The notes under the pieces are model-generated. The model had not been told where the DNA came from, did no database searches, and saw only the letters and a program-made list of their open reading frames with translations. The translations under genes were made by a program, and so were the position numbers. 64,000 nucleotides of DNA from Dolomedes plantarius. Lineage: Eukaryota > Arthropoda > Arachnida > Araneae > Dolomedidae. Positions 1 through 11,900 of this stretch are shown piece by piece (position 1 is the stretch's first letter; every line of letters begins with the position of its first letter). The DNA is taken from NCBI GenBank assembly GCA_907164885.2, contig OU015501.1, positions 57,667,769 to 57,731,768 on the forward strand. The letters are read 5' to 3'.

Positions 1-1064
1 GAAATTATTTCCTTTATGTAGAAATGTTTTCCTTTAAAAGAGTATCTTTTAAATCCAAGTTATTGAAAAATTTTGTAGAATTTTTTTCATAAAGTAATAA
101 ATGTACAAAGCAACTATCAGTTTCAGATAATTTTTTTAACAAAATTAACATTCTTTTACGAAAAGAAGCTGAAGTTCTTATGCTTATGTTGTTAATATTT
201 TACGCCTTGATCTGTAAGGCAGACGCTTATAGTTCGATAATAAAAGGCTGGGATTCGCAGGTTTGCGTTTTCATACTTTTCTCCTTAATTTTCGAAGGGT
301 TAGCTTAATAGCTTACTAATGATTCGCACGCTTCATAAGGAATACTTGTGACAATATTTTTAAAAAATTAATAAATAAAAGAAAGAAGTCCTAATTATGG
401 GACATCGCTAATAAAAAATCGCGTAAAATTGATCGGTATAGAATAAACCTCCATCGCACAGCTACCAAAAATTTATGTTTTATACACCCTTACACACACA
501 TATATCGGATACATTATATACGTATATATAATACAAACAAAGATTATGATTATTTTCATTTTACAGACTTTGCGACACTGAAGCTGCTTATGGAAAAAAA
601 AAAATTACAATTGTAACTGTAAACTATATTCTTCTCCAATATGTTTTTTTTTAAACCTTATTTTATTATAATTTACCGGGCCAAAATCTAGCCACTAATA
701 CATCTTACATTCACAGACCATTGACGTTTATGATTAACAATAGTTTAAAATGTATATCTCGATTCATAACTTTTAAAATATGAAATTTGTAATTCTGAAA
801 ACGACTATTTTAACAGGTATAAAGAATTGCAATTAGCAAATAGAGGTAATCTTTTCAGTTGGAATTCCATCGTCCGAGTTTCCCGAGGAAAGCGTGTTTT
901 CACATGTGTTCGCCAGAGACAGGAAATAGTCTTTGTCCGATCGCTATTTATTCCCTCGTTCTTCAAACGAAACGGTGGGTCTTCGCCATATATTGTCTAG
1001 TATGTTCCCGTAAGCATGGCGGGAATCTTTTAAGGAAAGACATCTCAAATAAAGTGTCCCAGAT
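1..1064. other. AT-rich non-coding DNA, nothing recognised
   Basis: No coding block, tRNA-like head or terminal repeat was found here. The stretch from about 840 to 1060 is less AT-rich than its surroundings and has a 70-codon open frame with no recognisable domain; I treat it as chance or an untranslated exon. Confidence 0.4.
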
Positions 1065-1098
1065 GTTCTAAGATGTACTATTAAGTACATCTTAGAAC
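1065..1098. repeat. Perfect short-loop hairpin (15-bp arms)
   Basis: The arm GTTCTAAGATGTACT at 1065-1079 is followed by the 4-base loop ATTA and the exact reverse complement at 1084-1098. It is one of five perfect short-loop palindromes in the window that lie in sequence of no evident constraint. Confidence 0.85.
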
Positions 1099-1189
1099 GA
1101 TTAGTAAGATGGTAGTAAGATGTGCCCGACCACCGACTACATATGTATATTTATGGGTGGGAAGGGTGTTAAAGTTTTGAGGGCAGTGT

Positions 1190-1280
1190 CAGCTCATCGT
1201 ACTACAGTACCCGACTGCTTCACATTGAAAATAGTTGGCAGTGGATTCCGGCTTCAAAATCATCCCTTTTCTGAGCTAAG
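1190..1280 (+). other. Candidate 5' untranslated exon ending at a strong splice donor
   Basis: The sequence CTAAG|GTGAGT at 1276-1286 matches the animal splice-donor consensus very well. The roughly 90 bases before it are less AT-rich than the following intron-like DNA. With the candidate coding exons at 3512 and 4216 it could form the first exon of a small + strand gene. No clear TATA box was seen and the start is a guess. Confidence 0.25.
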
Positions 1281-3006
1281 GTGAGTGCGATTTATTTAAT
1301 ACTTTTATTATTGAATCTTATTCTATGTCAATGAATGTAAACCTTATCTATTTTGCTTTTTTAAATTTATCAGTAATAGCAATAGTGAGGAGGAAAAAAA
1401 ACTATTGTTTTCATACATACTGTAATTGTAAATTTATAAAATTAGTCTGTTTTGTCTGTTTAAAAAAAATATTATAGCTGATCATATTCCAAGTATTAAA
1501 GACCAATGCCCCTAATACCTAAAAATTTAAAAGGTCAGTGCTTTCCCTGATATAGATTTACATTTATTTTTATTGGGCTGAAATATATATTTCTGTTGTC
1601 TGATTTTACATATTCTGTTTCTATATTGTTAATTTAGTTATTAAATTTACTAAGCATGCTATGAAATAGGATCTTGGGATTTACTTTATTATTGAACTTA
1701 AATTATTATTAAAAAAAGTGACAACGTATTAATTTTTATGCTAACATTTTTATTCAAATAAGTTTAAAAATGTAATTTCCCGTAATTTTTGTCTTTCTAT
1801 TTATCATTATTTATATATACATACATATATATATCCTTCTATCTATCTATCTCTCTCTATCACATATATAGATACATATATATAGGAAGGGAATTTGGCA
1901 ATATATAATAATGAATTAATGCACAGTTTTGTATTCAACTGATGAAACATTCATATTCTGATCTAAATTTTATATCATAAGTATGTAAAAATTATAGTTA
2001 AAATTTTCTTCTGATGTAACTATTTCAAAAGGATTTATCAGTAATTTTATCATTAATCTTGGAATGCTGAAAATAAAACAATACGGGACACTGTGTTTCA
2101 GGCATACATAAAGTTTTAATTTTTAAATACAAAATGAGAGGTTCTCCCTCTCTTCAGTTCTTTTATTTTAGATGAAATATAAAAAGGAAGCATATATGTT
2201 TTTCTTTTTTTTAAAAAATTTCAAGTGCTGTAATTAGTTACATACATAGTTTTTGTTAAAAACCAAACTGAATTTCATGTGTTAAAACCTGATATTTTGT
2301 TTCCATTTGTTAATTTTTGTTGTTTATATAATTTCCTTAAGTATTTTAAAAATTAAAAGTCCCTTAATAATTTTTTCTGTGGTAAAAACTGAAAGTATAG
2401 TTCAGTTTTATGTTTGCACAAATACTGCCTAATGTCTATTATGCACTTGATGTCTTACTCGTATAATGATAGTATTCTACCTTCATATTTAAAATCTTTG
2501 TATATGGCATATTTTGTTCACCTCTCATGCAGGACTTATTTATTCATATTATTAAAAAGGAACCCCTATCTCTACTCTGTGGCTAGTTTTACCCCTAATA
2601 AACCAAAGTACGGTTGTCTATATGGATTGGTAAATACATTGTAAGTAATAAATTTTGAAAAGTTATTTTTTATTACAAAAAAATATTGTTTTTGATTCTG
2701 TTGAAAAATTTTATGTCTATTGATGAGCATGTTGAGGATTTATTTATTAGAGTGAATTCTTAGGTTTTTTTTTTTACTTTCAATCAAAACAAAAGTTAAT
2801 TGTGTTCTTTTAAAAATAAAGTAATTAAAATTATTGAAAACCAAAATAATATTTTAGCTTAAATGTATTTCTTCTTAATTTGAGGGAAATAAGTATTCTG
2901 GTTTTAATATAAATGTCTGTTAAAAAGGTAAGCAATTTATGAAATTTAATTTCGAAATATATATGGCACACCTTTTGTATTTTGTAAGTTTGGCTGTATT
3001 TTAAAG
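1281..3006. other. AT-rich intron-like DNA
   Basis: I see no gene or mobile element. It contains a short mixed TA/CTAT microsatellite around 1812-1885 and many A or T runs. Confidence 0.4.
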
Positions 3007-3183
3007 AAAGTGGGGAGAAAAATAGATGAGTTTATTAATGGTCTGAAAAAGTATGGATCTGCATTCTCAAAAGAATCTAAATATATAAATCTTGCCATAA
3101 GTTATTTAGGATTATTGACCATTGGAATTAATGTGTTAAGACAAAGTCCTTTTTTTTCCTTTTTGAAAAAAATATCAATACAG
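3007..3183 (+). other. Open block of 59 codons between AG and GT, possible exon
   Basis: After a TTTTAAAG acceptor-like site an open frame of exactly 59 codons runs to an ACAG|GTTAAG donor-like site. Its middle has mixed amino-acid content, with a run like EFINGLKKYG and a short hydrophobic stretch, unlike chance AT-rich translation. Its phase does not fit the exon at 3512, so the two may not belong together. Not recognised. Confidence 0.2.
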
Positions 3184-3511
3184 GTTAAGAATAACATGTC
3201 TATATAATTTTTACTGCAGACAGTTGAATATGTGTTAAAACCTTGAAGCAAAATTACTTTTAACTTTTCCCAAGCAAGTTTGTATATGTAAATGTATTAT
3301 GCTTTTTAACATCCCTTTTTAAACAATTTAAAAAAACTTTATATAAGAGTTGTATAGATGCGAATATGTATAAAATGTTGCTACACAGTTCTTATTTTTA
3401 TGATTAATTAATTTTTTTTCTATTTAGCTATTTAGTCTAGAATCAATTAGTGTAGGAAAACAATTTCTTCATAACATCTGCACTTCATTAAGTTTTGTTC
3501 TCTATTTTTAG

Positions 3512-4260
3512 ATATTAGGAGCTCTTTAAGACCTGCCTGGCTTTTCACATTCCACCAGATCCCAAAACTATCAACTCAAGAGGAACTTGAAATGGTAACA
3601 ATATGGATTTATTACAAAATTGTACTTTGCTGTATTTGAAACATACGTTACACTATATGAATTTTGCACCTGTATCTAATTCATGCATTAAAATTAATTT
3701 ATCTTCAACATCATGAATTATAAAATTTTGGTTATGCGCATTTTGAAATTAATGTATTAGTAGTACCTGTATGAGATTCATCCTTAAAATAATAATAATA
3801 GTAATAATGCACACATGAGGATTTATACTTTGGAGGGACTAGTCTCTTAATCTAGCAGGTACTTTACTGAAACATGGAGGATCAATTCTCTATGCTGCAG
3901 CTGCAGTTAAAATTTTGTTATGGACTGGTAATGACAGATATATCCACTCATTCTCACGAACCTTTTAAGCTTAATATGGAAAAATTTCTTCGCTCCTGTG
4001 TGTCATTTCTTGCTAGCTGTTTTCAAAATTTAAAATTTCAAAATTTAAAATCCTAATGTCAAGATCTGACAAACATTGCAATAAAAATTGAGCAAAAAAG
4101 TGTCCATTAATGTAGAAGCTGTCACTGGGCACTTTAAAAGTTTAACTACGTGAAAATTAAAATCAACTTTGATACTGAAATGCATAACATTTATGAAGTT
4201 TATTTTAAATTTCAGATGAATACTGCAGCCGAAAAAAAGCTTGACTATCTGAACTTTTGA
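3512..4260 (+). CDS. 3' end of a possible small spliced gene (two exons), function unknown
   Basis: Exon one is 3512-3594: it follows a good pyrimidine-rich acceptor (TTCTCTATTTTTAG) and ends ATG|GTAACA. The frame that leaves two leading bases is open for 27 codons, including RPAWLFTFHQ and STQEELEM. Exon two is 4216-4260: it follows TAAATTTCAG and reads in matching phase MNTAAEKKLDYLNF then a stop. The joined tail is a charged helix-like sequence. Two AATAAA signals follow at 4284 and 4331. Splice sites, phase, stop and poly(A) signals together suggest a real last pair of exons, but no family was recognised and the upstream exon is not identified. The intron also holds a short open block near 3858-3929 that does not fit the phase. 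Confidence 0.35.
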
Positions 4261-4283
4261 TTCTGAAGATTTTGATTGAAAAT

Positions 4284-4336
4284 AATAAATTTTGGTTATT
4301 TAAATACAAAAATATGTACATATATATGCAAATAAA
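4284..4336 (+). other. Two AATAAA polyadenylation signals
   Basis: AATAAA occurs at 4284-4289 and 4331-4336, 24 and 71 bases past the candidate stop codon, followed by T- and TG-rich sequence. This suits a short 3' untranslated region, although AATAAA is common by chance in DNA this AT-rich. Confidence 0.3.
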
Positions 4337-4349
4337 GTTTCTCTGTATT

Positions 4350-5440
4350 TGTAATTTTGTTTGCTGGGATTTTTTTTATTTAAATGTGAGTTTATTTTCT
4401 TTCTCATTAAAGTGTGAATTTGAAACCATAAGATTTAGCAGGAAGGATGAATGCAATTTACATGAGTTATTTCATTTCTATGTAGAAAAGTATATTTATA
4501 GTAAATATCTATTAGCACATTATAAAATTTTCAGGGAGCTATTTTTCCTGGAGCTATTTTTGTTTAGAGCAACTAGGTAAGTATATTAACACATTATGAA
4601 GTTTATAAAGCATGTAAGTATAAATGGGTGATTTATCGAATAGAGCTAGTTTATACTTGTGAAAAACTTGTCTTAGAAAATAATTATCTATATTTCCTGA
4701 AATCTTTGTTGTTGCAGTTTGAGATATTGTAATTGTCTCTGAACTAGTTGTTTGGGATCATGGTATCTCTACCAATTAGAAATATATATTACTGAATTCA
4801 AAGTAATTAATTTTCTGCTTCATTTAATAAAATGTTAATATCTCTCCTATGTTAAAGGTAAGATCTGAAAATTCCTTGATCAAATATTTGTACCTCAGTT
4901 TAATCAAACTAAAAGTTGTAAAGAAAGCTTTTTGCCCAACGAAATTTTAAGGTTTTATACATTATAATATTCATAAGTTTCCTGAAAATTTTATTTCACT
5001 GGTATATAGAAGCACCACCACTAAATCTCATCATAAAATTCAGTTAAAAGTTGTTTTCTTTTAATTTGGGTTTTTTTTTTTTGTTCCTCTCTGTTACCCC
5101 GTGACGGAAACTGATTTAAAAAAATTAATGGATGCTTGATTAACATTTTAAATTTCTGATATCCTTACAATTTTTAGACAGCCTTTCATCACTTATGATA
5201 TAAGTTTGCAAGATTTTATAACAGATATTTAGCTTTGTTTTTATGAGACTTTGAAAAAATATCCTTAAATTTAACATCAATTAAATTCCAAATATAGGTG
5301 TATAGCGCAGGGTGATTTTTCTTTCCACGAGAAAGAATATGAGGGAATTGAGATAATAAATACATAAACAACGAATAATGAATTACGGGGAAAATAGGCA
5401 ACCTTTCGAATAATATAGCTTAAACTCATTTACTTAAAAG
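4350..5440. other. AT-rich DNA, nothing recognised
   Basis: No domain-bearing open frame, tRNA-like head or paired terminal repeat was seen in this stretch. Confidence 0.4.
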
Positions 5441-5454
5441 AACTCATTAGACAT

Positions 5455-5703
5455 GGGTTTTATAACCCGAAATAAAGTGAGATATTGAACTCGAAATAAG
5501 AGTTCGTCTGCTCATGTTGGTGTGATTTTCGACACACTTTAAAGTGAGTTGTATAATCCATTTTAATGAGTTGATGGTGGGTAAATCAACCCGCTTGGGA
5601 TCTGGGTTCTAGAACCCACTTTCCCACATGGGTTGTACGACTCACCAAAAGCGAGTTCCCCTGTGCAGTGGATTTGAACTCGGAGAAGTGGGTTCACCGA
5701 ACG
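5455..5703. repeat. Array of about 11 short palindromes with 21-26-base spacing
   Basis: Fourteen-base inverted repeats of the form GRGTTnnnnAACYC recur through this stretch. Clear members start at 5455 (GGGTTTTATAACCC), 5479, 5500, 5546, 5579, 5604 (GGGTTCTAGAACCC, within a 16-base perfect palindrome) and 5630. Weaker ones are at 5522, 5568, 5668 and 5690. Most starts lie 21-26 bases apart. The four central bases vary freely while the arms are kept, and spacers are partly alike (CGAAATAA, ACTTTAAAGT, ACTTTCCCACAT). This is a minisatellite whose unit core is a hairpin. It lies just past the 3' side of a LINE relic and could be part of that element's tail or independent. Confidence 0.6.
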
Positions 5704-5756
5704 ACTTTTTTTTCTCTGTGCGAGGCTTACAAAAGTAAGTAAAAATCACAAAATAC

Positions 5757-6115
5757 CTAAAAATCTAGACTGTGCACAAAGTCAGATAGAATAACAAAAG
5801 TCAACTTCCTTCTAACAAGATCAGAGAAAACAGGAGGCCAACCCAAGGAGAGGCTCTCCAAACTAGTCCTGAAAGCAGATCTACGATCTGCATGCAAACT
5901 GCAGTGCAGAAGGATACGCTCTACATTCTCTTCACCATCACCACAGTCACAACGTCCATTTGGCAAAATACCAAACCTGAATAAGTAACTTTTAAAATTT
6001 CCGTGACCTGTAAAAATTTGAATAAATTTAAAATCTGTTGAGAAATATTTGCACTTTAAACGATTAAAGACAGTTGGAAAGAATCTCTTTGTCCACTGAT
6101 TGTGTGTTATTCACT
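5757..6115 (-). pseudogene. LINE relic: C-terminal region after RNase H
   Basis: The minus-strand frame is open from about 6113 to a stop at 5757 and reads QWTKRFFPTV, FTGHGNFKSYL, then CDCGDGEENVERILLHC. The order of an FFP motif, a TGHG motif and a C-x-C-G...H-x-x-x-C motif is the conserved end of non-LTR retrotransposon polyproteins that carry an RNase H domain; the Cys/His motif is thought to help bind the template RNA. Only about 115 codons remain and nothing of the reverse transcriptase is present, as expected for a 5'-truncated or decayed copy. The palindrome array lies just downstream of its stop. Confidence 0.75.
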
Positions 6116-6204
6116 TAGAATTTTCACTCCTAACTCCCTTATGGCAGCGCTAGGAATGAAGTACGATCATCCGTCATGTGAACGCAGATCTACGACTCAA
6201 GATA

Positions 6205-6290
6205 TTAACAGCAACTTGTGTCGCATTGCGGTTGTCGTCGCGAGCTTCTACACAGTAAGCAAGGGTTCGAATCTTGTCAAAGGCATGTAC
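6205..6290 (+). repeat. tRNA-derived SINE head
   Basis: A perfect B-box core, GGTTCGAATC, lies at 6264-6273, preceded by a stem-like block and an A-box-like TTGCGGTTGTCG near 6217. Spacing fits a pol III tRNA promoter. The acceptor stem does not pair, so this is a tRNA-derived SINE rather than a tRNA gene. Confidence 0.45.
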
Positions 6291-6299
6291 GTTCCCGTG

Positions 6300-7430
6300 C
6301 TGTCCCCTAATGGGTGTTGGTTCCCCTATAAATTTCCCCTATGGTCTTCCATATAAAAGTAGCCAACAAAATCGCTGTGTTGGTAGACGAATACCGTCAG
6401 GATAAAGGGCTTCCCGGGTTGGATGGAAAAGAAGCGGGTTTATTAACATTGAAAATGTACATCTACACCTCTTCCTTCCCATAAAAAATGGTATCTGAAA
6501 AACTTGTGGCAATATCAAAGTGAGGTTTTTTGAATTTGAAAGATTTTTTCTTTTGGTTCTCACTGAAATGTAAAGGGGTCGGCAGTACTCTCAGAAACTA
6601 TTTCAATGAGGAATTGATACTCAGAAATCAATGAGGAATTTGACAGGCAAAAGCATTGCCCCCTTTTCGCATTTCCCAATTCGGGACCTTGTAATTTTCT
6701 AACAGTCCTCATTGTTTCAGTAACTCTAACCCAGGCTTTTCAATGTTGCTGTGAGACTAATTTTTAATGTAGTTGAAACGGTGCATAAATTTTTGGATCA
6801 CATTGAATAGATGACGTAATAGCCAATGATCATGCGAGGATGGTTACTACTGAGTTGTATACTTATACAACTTCCGTTATCTTGTATAGAGAATATAGGT
6901 TTAAGTTTGTTTTGTATTTATGGGCAGAAAATTAAAAATTACACAGTCTTTATCCATACATTTCTTCATAATTTGTACTTAAAATGTATGTCATACGTAT
7001 CACGGGCATACTACATAGTGATAAATTAAGGTGAAATATATTTAATTCTTATTCATGCTTTTAAGATAAAATGAATGAAATGCAATCGCAATATTTTTTA
7101 CCTCGCTCTTTCTTAATAGTCATGATGTTTCTCCATTACTTTTCCTTTTTGACTCTCTCGTGCCAATTGCAATCCTCCTTGTTGGCAAATGCGTACCGAG
7201 CTCATCAAATTTGTTCACATGCCTGTGCACTTACCGTTGAAATCAACGACTTGAAATTTCTTGCTGGCTCATGATCAGGCATACGAAATTTTCTATAACA
7301 TTACGATCCACAAAAAGATTAATAATTCCTATAGAGAATTATCTTTTAAATACACCTTCTTTCATTTTATTGTGTAGATTTTTTTCTTTTCAATATCCAG
7401 ATTGTTTTTCAGCTTAGAACTCAAGGTTAT
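6300..7430. other. No gene recognised
   Basis: Mostly AT-rich with a less AT-rich patch to about 6480. Open frames here are short and without domains. Confidence 0.35.
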
Positions 7431-7431
7431 T

Positions 7432-7500
7432 TTTGTCGGTTAGCAAAAGATGACCGTAACGCTCTCAAGAAACCAACGAACCAAGGTTATCTTTGATTGG
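7432..7500 (+). repeat. Fragment of a SINE body shared with three other sites
   Basis: The block AGCAAAAGATGACCGTAACG and the following ACCAACGAACCAA resemble sequences at 14848-14885, 39595-39635 and 44645-44690. At 14705 this block follows a tRNA-like head, so it is read here as a SINE 3' body. Confidence 0.5.
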
Positions 7501-7654
7501 TTAGTGAATGAGATTTAAACAATAAATCAAAATTTCACCCAATTCCATCAAATATCATTGGATTGTTTATTTAATTCTTTGCAGATATGTAACTTTAGTA
7601 GTATTTGTCAAACTTGGAGGGTTCTTAACTTCTAACTCAAAGATTTTTTTCCTC

Positions 7655-7966
7655 CTACGTCGGGGCAGCGACCACATCGGCCATAAGCCCTCTGGCAGCC
7701 CAATAAAAACTAGCCTTGTTATGAAAGTTGTCAGAAGGACAGTTCAAAAAAGAAAGCGCAGGACAGCTTGTCAAATGAGTGAAATCCATAAGAGCGACTG
7801 AAGAACACAGGATACAGTCAGGGTTATCTACCACGCCAATACAGCACAGGTGATACTGTAAAAAGACATGGCCAGTTAAAAGTCTAAAATTAGCAGTGAA
7901 GACCGAGCGAAGAAGGTTCATGGGAAGTGGAGAACTCAGCAATGAACTCCAGGGCTTACCCACCAT
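7655..7966 (-). pseudogene. LINE relic: C-terminal tail
   Basis: This 103-codon minus-strand frame contains FRLLTGHVFLQYHLCCIG, then DNPDCILC, and DFTHLTSCPAL. The TGH block followed by C-x-x-C and H-x-x-x-C spacing is the usual C-terminal end of RNase H-bearing LINEs. It is a different family from the relic at 5757 and the same family as the relic at 47965-48166: both end in the same TTTCCTACGTCGGGG block and share the AAGTTGTC/AAACTCTGC region. Only the tail remains. Confidence 0.7.
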
Positions 7967-7979
7967 AGTTTCAGCATAG

Positions 7980-8900
7980 TGATTTCTAACTCAAAGAGCA
8001 CAAGAACTATTCTTCGAAAAGAAATTTTTACAGTGGTTTACATTCGTAGAAAGCAGGTTCAATTTTTTTCAAATTTTTATAGGCATTTAACCCTTCACAC
8101 ACATTATTCCATCTCAGAGCCTGACTTCTTAGAAATCATGTCTAAAACTTACAATGTAGTTAATCTCATTGGCGTATGTATTTTTCCTCACATTTCATCA
8201 ACCTAGAAAAGTTTTATGTATTAATTTCCAATTATTCTCCTTCACCTGTTTTCTCCTTTTCTTAATTTTTACAGTTTTAATTATTATTAAGAAACTAGTA
8301 AAATGAAGAGAACGTAATTTAATCCATCTCAATTGTTTTTTCGGTTGTCTAATTATCTACTGTTATTATTGATTAGCATTCATTTGTTTTCACTCTTTGA
8401 TACATCTTACTTAAGTTTTCTTTTTTATTCTGTCATTCTAATCAGAATTTACTTTATAATTGTTTAATTACCATATTTCAGGGCTTGCAAATCTCATTTT
8501 TCATGCTTAGTTTTCCTATAATAATGCCTGTTTGGCATTTATGTTTAATTAAGTTTTATACTTATTTGTTTGCACTAAATTATTTATTCAATTTCCTTTT
8601 ATTAACGTCTAATTATCTTTTATGTTTCTTTCGTTCACTATTTTGTTTGTCTTCCATTTCATCCTGATTATTAATTTTTTTTTAATTCAATGTGCCTGTG
8701 TCTTTTCGCCTTCTGCTAGTTTTGTTCTCTTTCTCAGTTAGACTGTTCCGTTTCTATCTTAATTTTTTTTCCTCAGTGGTGCTCCATCTTCATAAACAGT
8801 TTTTTCATTCTCTTTCCTCCCTTTCTACTGTCTTATGTTGTAAGAACACCACCTTTTCTTTGCATATCTCGTAGGTACTGTTTACTGTTCTCGCATGTTT
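7980..8900. other. T-rich DNA, nothing recognised
   Basis: Several 60-75-codon open frames result from T-rich, low-complexity sequence on the + strand; none shows a domain. Confidence 0.35.
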
Positions 8901-8901
8901 A

Positions 8902-8950
8902 TGAAAGCTGTTTGTGTCAGAGATTTTATCTCTGACACAAACAGCTTTCA
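8902..8950. repeat. Perfect hairpin with 23-bp arms and a 3-base loop
   Basis: TGAAAGCTGTTTGTGTCAGA plus GAT (8902-8924) is followed by TTT and the exact reverse complement (8928-8950). With no mismatch and a 3-base loop it is unlike a microRNA precursor, which would have a longer loop and mismatches. It looks like a recent foldback synthesis event. Confidence 0.9.
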
Positions 8951-11900
8951 AATTCATATTGGGCAATAAGATGATAGAACAAGGGATTGGTAAGTCATTT
9001 TTTGTTTTCTTTAGTATGTGCCCATATGCCTAATAGCATGTCATCATAAGAGATGTGGGTTTAATTTAAAAAAATAAGACGAAGGATTTTCATTCTCGGG
9101 ATAAATCCCCTCTCTGTTCAAAACATAATTAGAAAAGTCTTGTCAGAATGTACGTAGTATGATCTTGTAGTCATTGAAACTTATTTTTACCGTTGGAACA
9201 GAACACAGACGGAGTTTTATTAAAATAAAAGGTATAGTAATAGAATAGGGATAGTATATGCAAACAACTTTAATTTCATGCGCTAAAATATTAGAACTTT
9301 CCAGTTCAACTGAAAATTATCCAGTCGTAATAATGTAAGAACCACTCTCAAAAATCAGTAGAACATTTTCTAACAATAAATGCAATATATAAGCAAATTT
9401 GCTTCTATTCAGAGACTGTTGCTGTGTAATATAATGAATATATTTAACAATAGGCTTCAAAATTATAGAGTGTCATAAAATTTAATGACTCATAACTTTT
9501 GAGAATTTGTCCGTGATCATAAGGTACTCGGTATGAAAGTTGCCCCTTCATACATTCAAAATGTAGCCTACTTTTTTCACGATATTCTCCAATAGAAATT
9601 GGAATTTTAAATGCGTTGTTCCTCTTTTATCCATATTTATATGGGAAAGAATTCAAGTCATTGCAACTTTTTAGAATGAAGTAAAAATCTATACTCAAAA
9701 TATTTGCTTTTGTAGAATATTTTCAAGTTTAATTTGAATTTTTAAAGATTTAAGAGCAAAATCTATTCACTCGAGCCAAGTGGCTACACTATGTAGTATA
9801 GAGTTAATTCCTTCAGGTATTATTTAAAATCACACATTATTTCAATACATGTAAAAGGTCCTTGGAGAAAATGAAAAATATGTCCTAGAATACGAAATGT
9901 GTAAGGTGTCAAATAACCCGTAAGAGTCCTTGATGGTCATTTTAAACTTTTATTTAACACCACACATAACAAAACATATAACAATTAAAATTAGACTGAA
10001 ATTAATACCGAGTATAATTAATGAAACCTGGGGAGCACTGCCGAGATGTGCTCCATTCATGTCAAAACCTAGCAAGCCAAGTAAAAACATAAACAACAAA
10101 TGTTTACATCGTTCTCCGGGTGTCACGTGATATCGATAAGTGCCAGTTAAACTCCACCCACACAATCCATTCGATTCATTCGATTCGAAACAGTCTCTTC
10201 CTTATGAGATGTTAGTTTAATTTTTAAATTTAAAAGGTCAGCCAAAAGGCTATTAAAAATACTTAAAATTGAAATTTTAAAGAATAGGATTAGGACGCTA
10301 TTAAAGATTTTTGTGAACCTATGTAAACTATTATTACGAACTACATAAAAATCCTACAAAAGAACTAGATAGAGACTCTAGATTTTAAACACGTATTTAT
10401 ACGTGTACTTAAGGTATTTATTTATAGTTCAAATTGCTTCAGAAAAATATTATTGGACCGTATAAACAAGTGAACATCCTCTAGGGGTGCTCGGTCAAAA
10501 TTGAGGTAGCACCAAGGTATGGTGTTGGTTCACCCATACGGTGCCCCCATTGAAAGCAACCAACGATTCTCACGGATTATGTGCGTATGTTTTCATTGAC
10601 GGTTACAATACATGTAAATGGTCCCTTCATTACTAGTTGCTAGTCTATTTTTTTTTATTTAAAGGGTCGGCTAGTAAAATCGTATCCTGCATTAGCAAAC
10701 AAGTGAAAGTAACGCATGGGATTCCCATTCCTACCATATGAGAGAAGAATGCTTCTAATGAATCGGAGAGATTTATGGATGGCTTTACCACCATTCCTAA
10801 CAAAAATCTTAGAATCACAAGACGAAAAATTAAACTGTTTTCTCAATAATGGCTATGCCGCGTTTTTCTCATAATTTCTTTTTATGCTAGTAACTATACA
10901 TCAGAAGGGTTGGAAATCTTGAAAATAGTTAATTTTACACACATTGAATGCGGAATTAAGTTTTTCAATTTCAGTGATATATCTTTAGAGTCAACGTCAT
11001 TTACAACTGTCATTTTTTGAGAAATTATTCAGTATAAGGAAAATTTAGTGGTTAAATCCTATAGTGATATCACTATTGCTTGCATCTTTCGACTAAACCT
11101 TCTATATGTAAATTGGTGTGCTGGGGTACCCATACAAAGTGATTTTTTAAGTAAAGTATGCCTTAAAAGAAGTTTGCTTATTTACACAGCATATTAAGGA
11201 CCATGATAAATGTAACAACCTCAACAAATCCTCAATATTTAAAGGATCGCACAATAGGTCAAAGCATTTACTTTCCTCTAACATCGGCACTAACCCTTTG
11301 CCATGCTATCGGACTATTTTTCTGAATTTGCTCTTTGAAACATGCTATTTTTACGAGAATTTCTTTAAATTTGTTTCAGTAAAGTTTATAATAGAAGATG
11401 CTGGTATTAGATGTTGATATTTTTACGTATATACCGGGGACAAAATCTCCGTTTTATTTATATTCTACAAATTTTACAAATAGCTCTTAATTCAATTTGA
11501 TGGACTTTCTTGACTTCGTATTTTATCGTTACCATTTATTATGCTCGTAACAATTCTACTTCATAGAAAATTGCTGAAGTTGCTCATATTTCTTTTATCC
11601 AATCACTTTTGTCAAATATTATATAAATGCTGCAATCTTTTTTCGTTATTTCTCAAAATGGGTATCTAGTGATTCAGGGGTTTTAAATGATAGCAGAAGT
11701 TAAAACTACCCAGGAAACATTCTCACAATCCATTAGTCTTTCCATATGAAATGCAGTTATCAAGGCTCTTTCCTTCCTTTTATCAGAATATCTGCTTTAA
11801 GGAAAATTACAATTAATCACTCTTCCTTGCTTGTTTCAAATAATGTGATAAGCTGCAACAATTTCTCAAAATTATCTCTCTTCCTTTTAAGACAGTCGTA

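Noticed and set aside
4257..4580. 107-codon + strand frame
   Set aside because: Phe/Tyr/Leu-rich chance translation of AT-rich DNA lying in the likely 3' untranslated region.
8902..8950. microRNA precursor
   Set aside because: Arms are perfectly paired with a 3-base loop; real precursors are longer with bulges and a larger loop.
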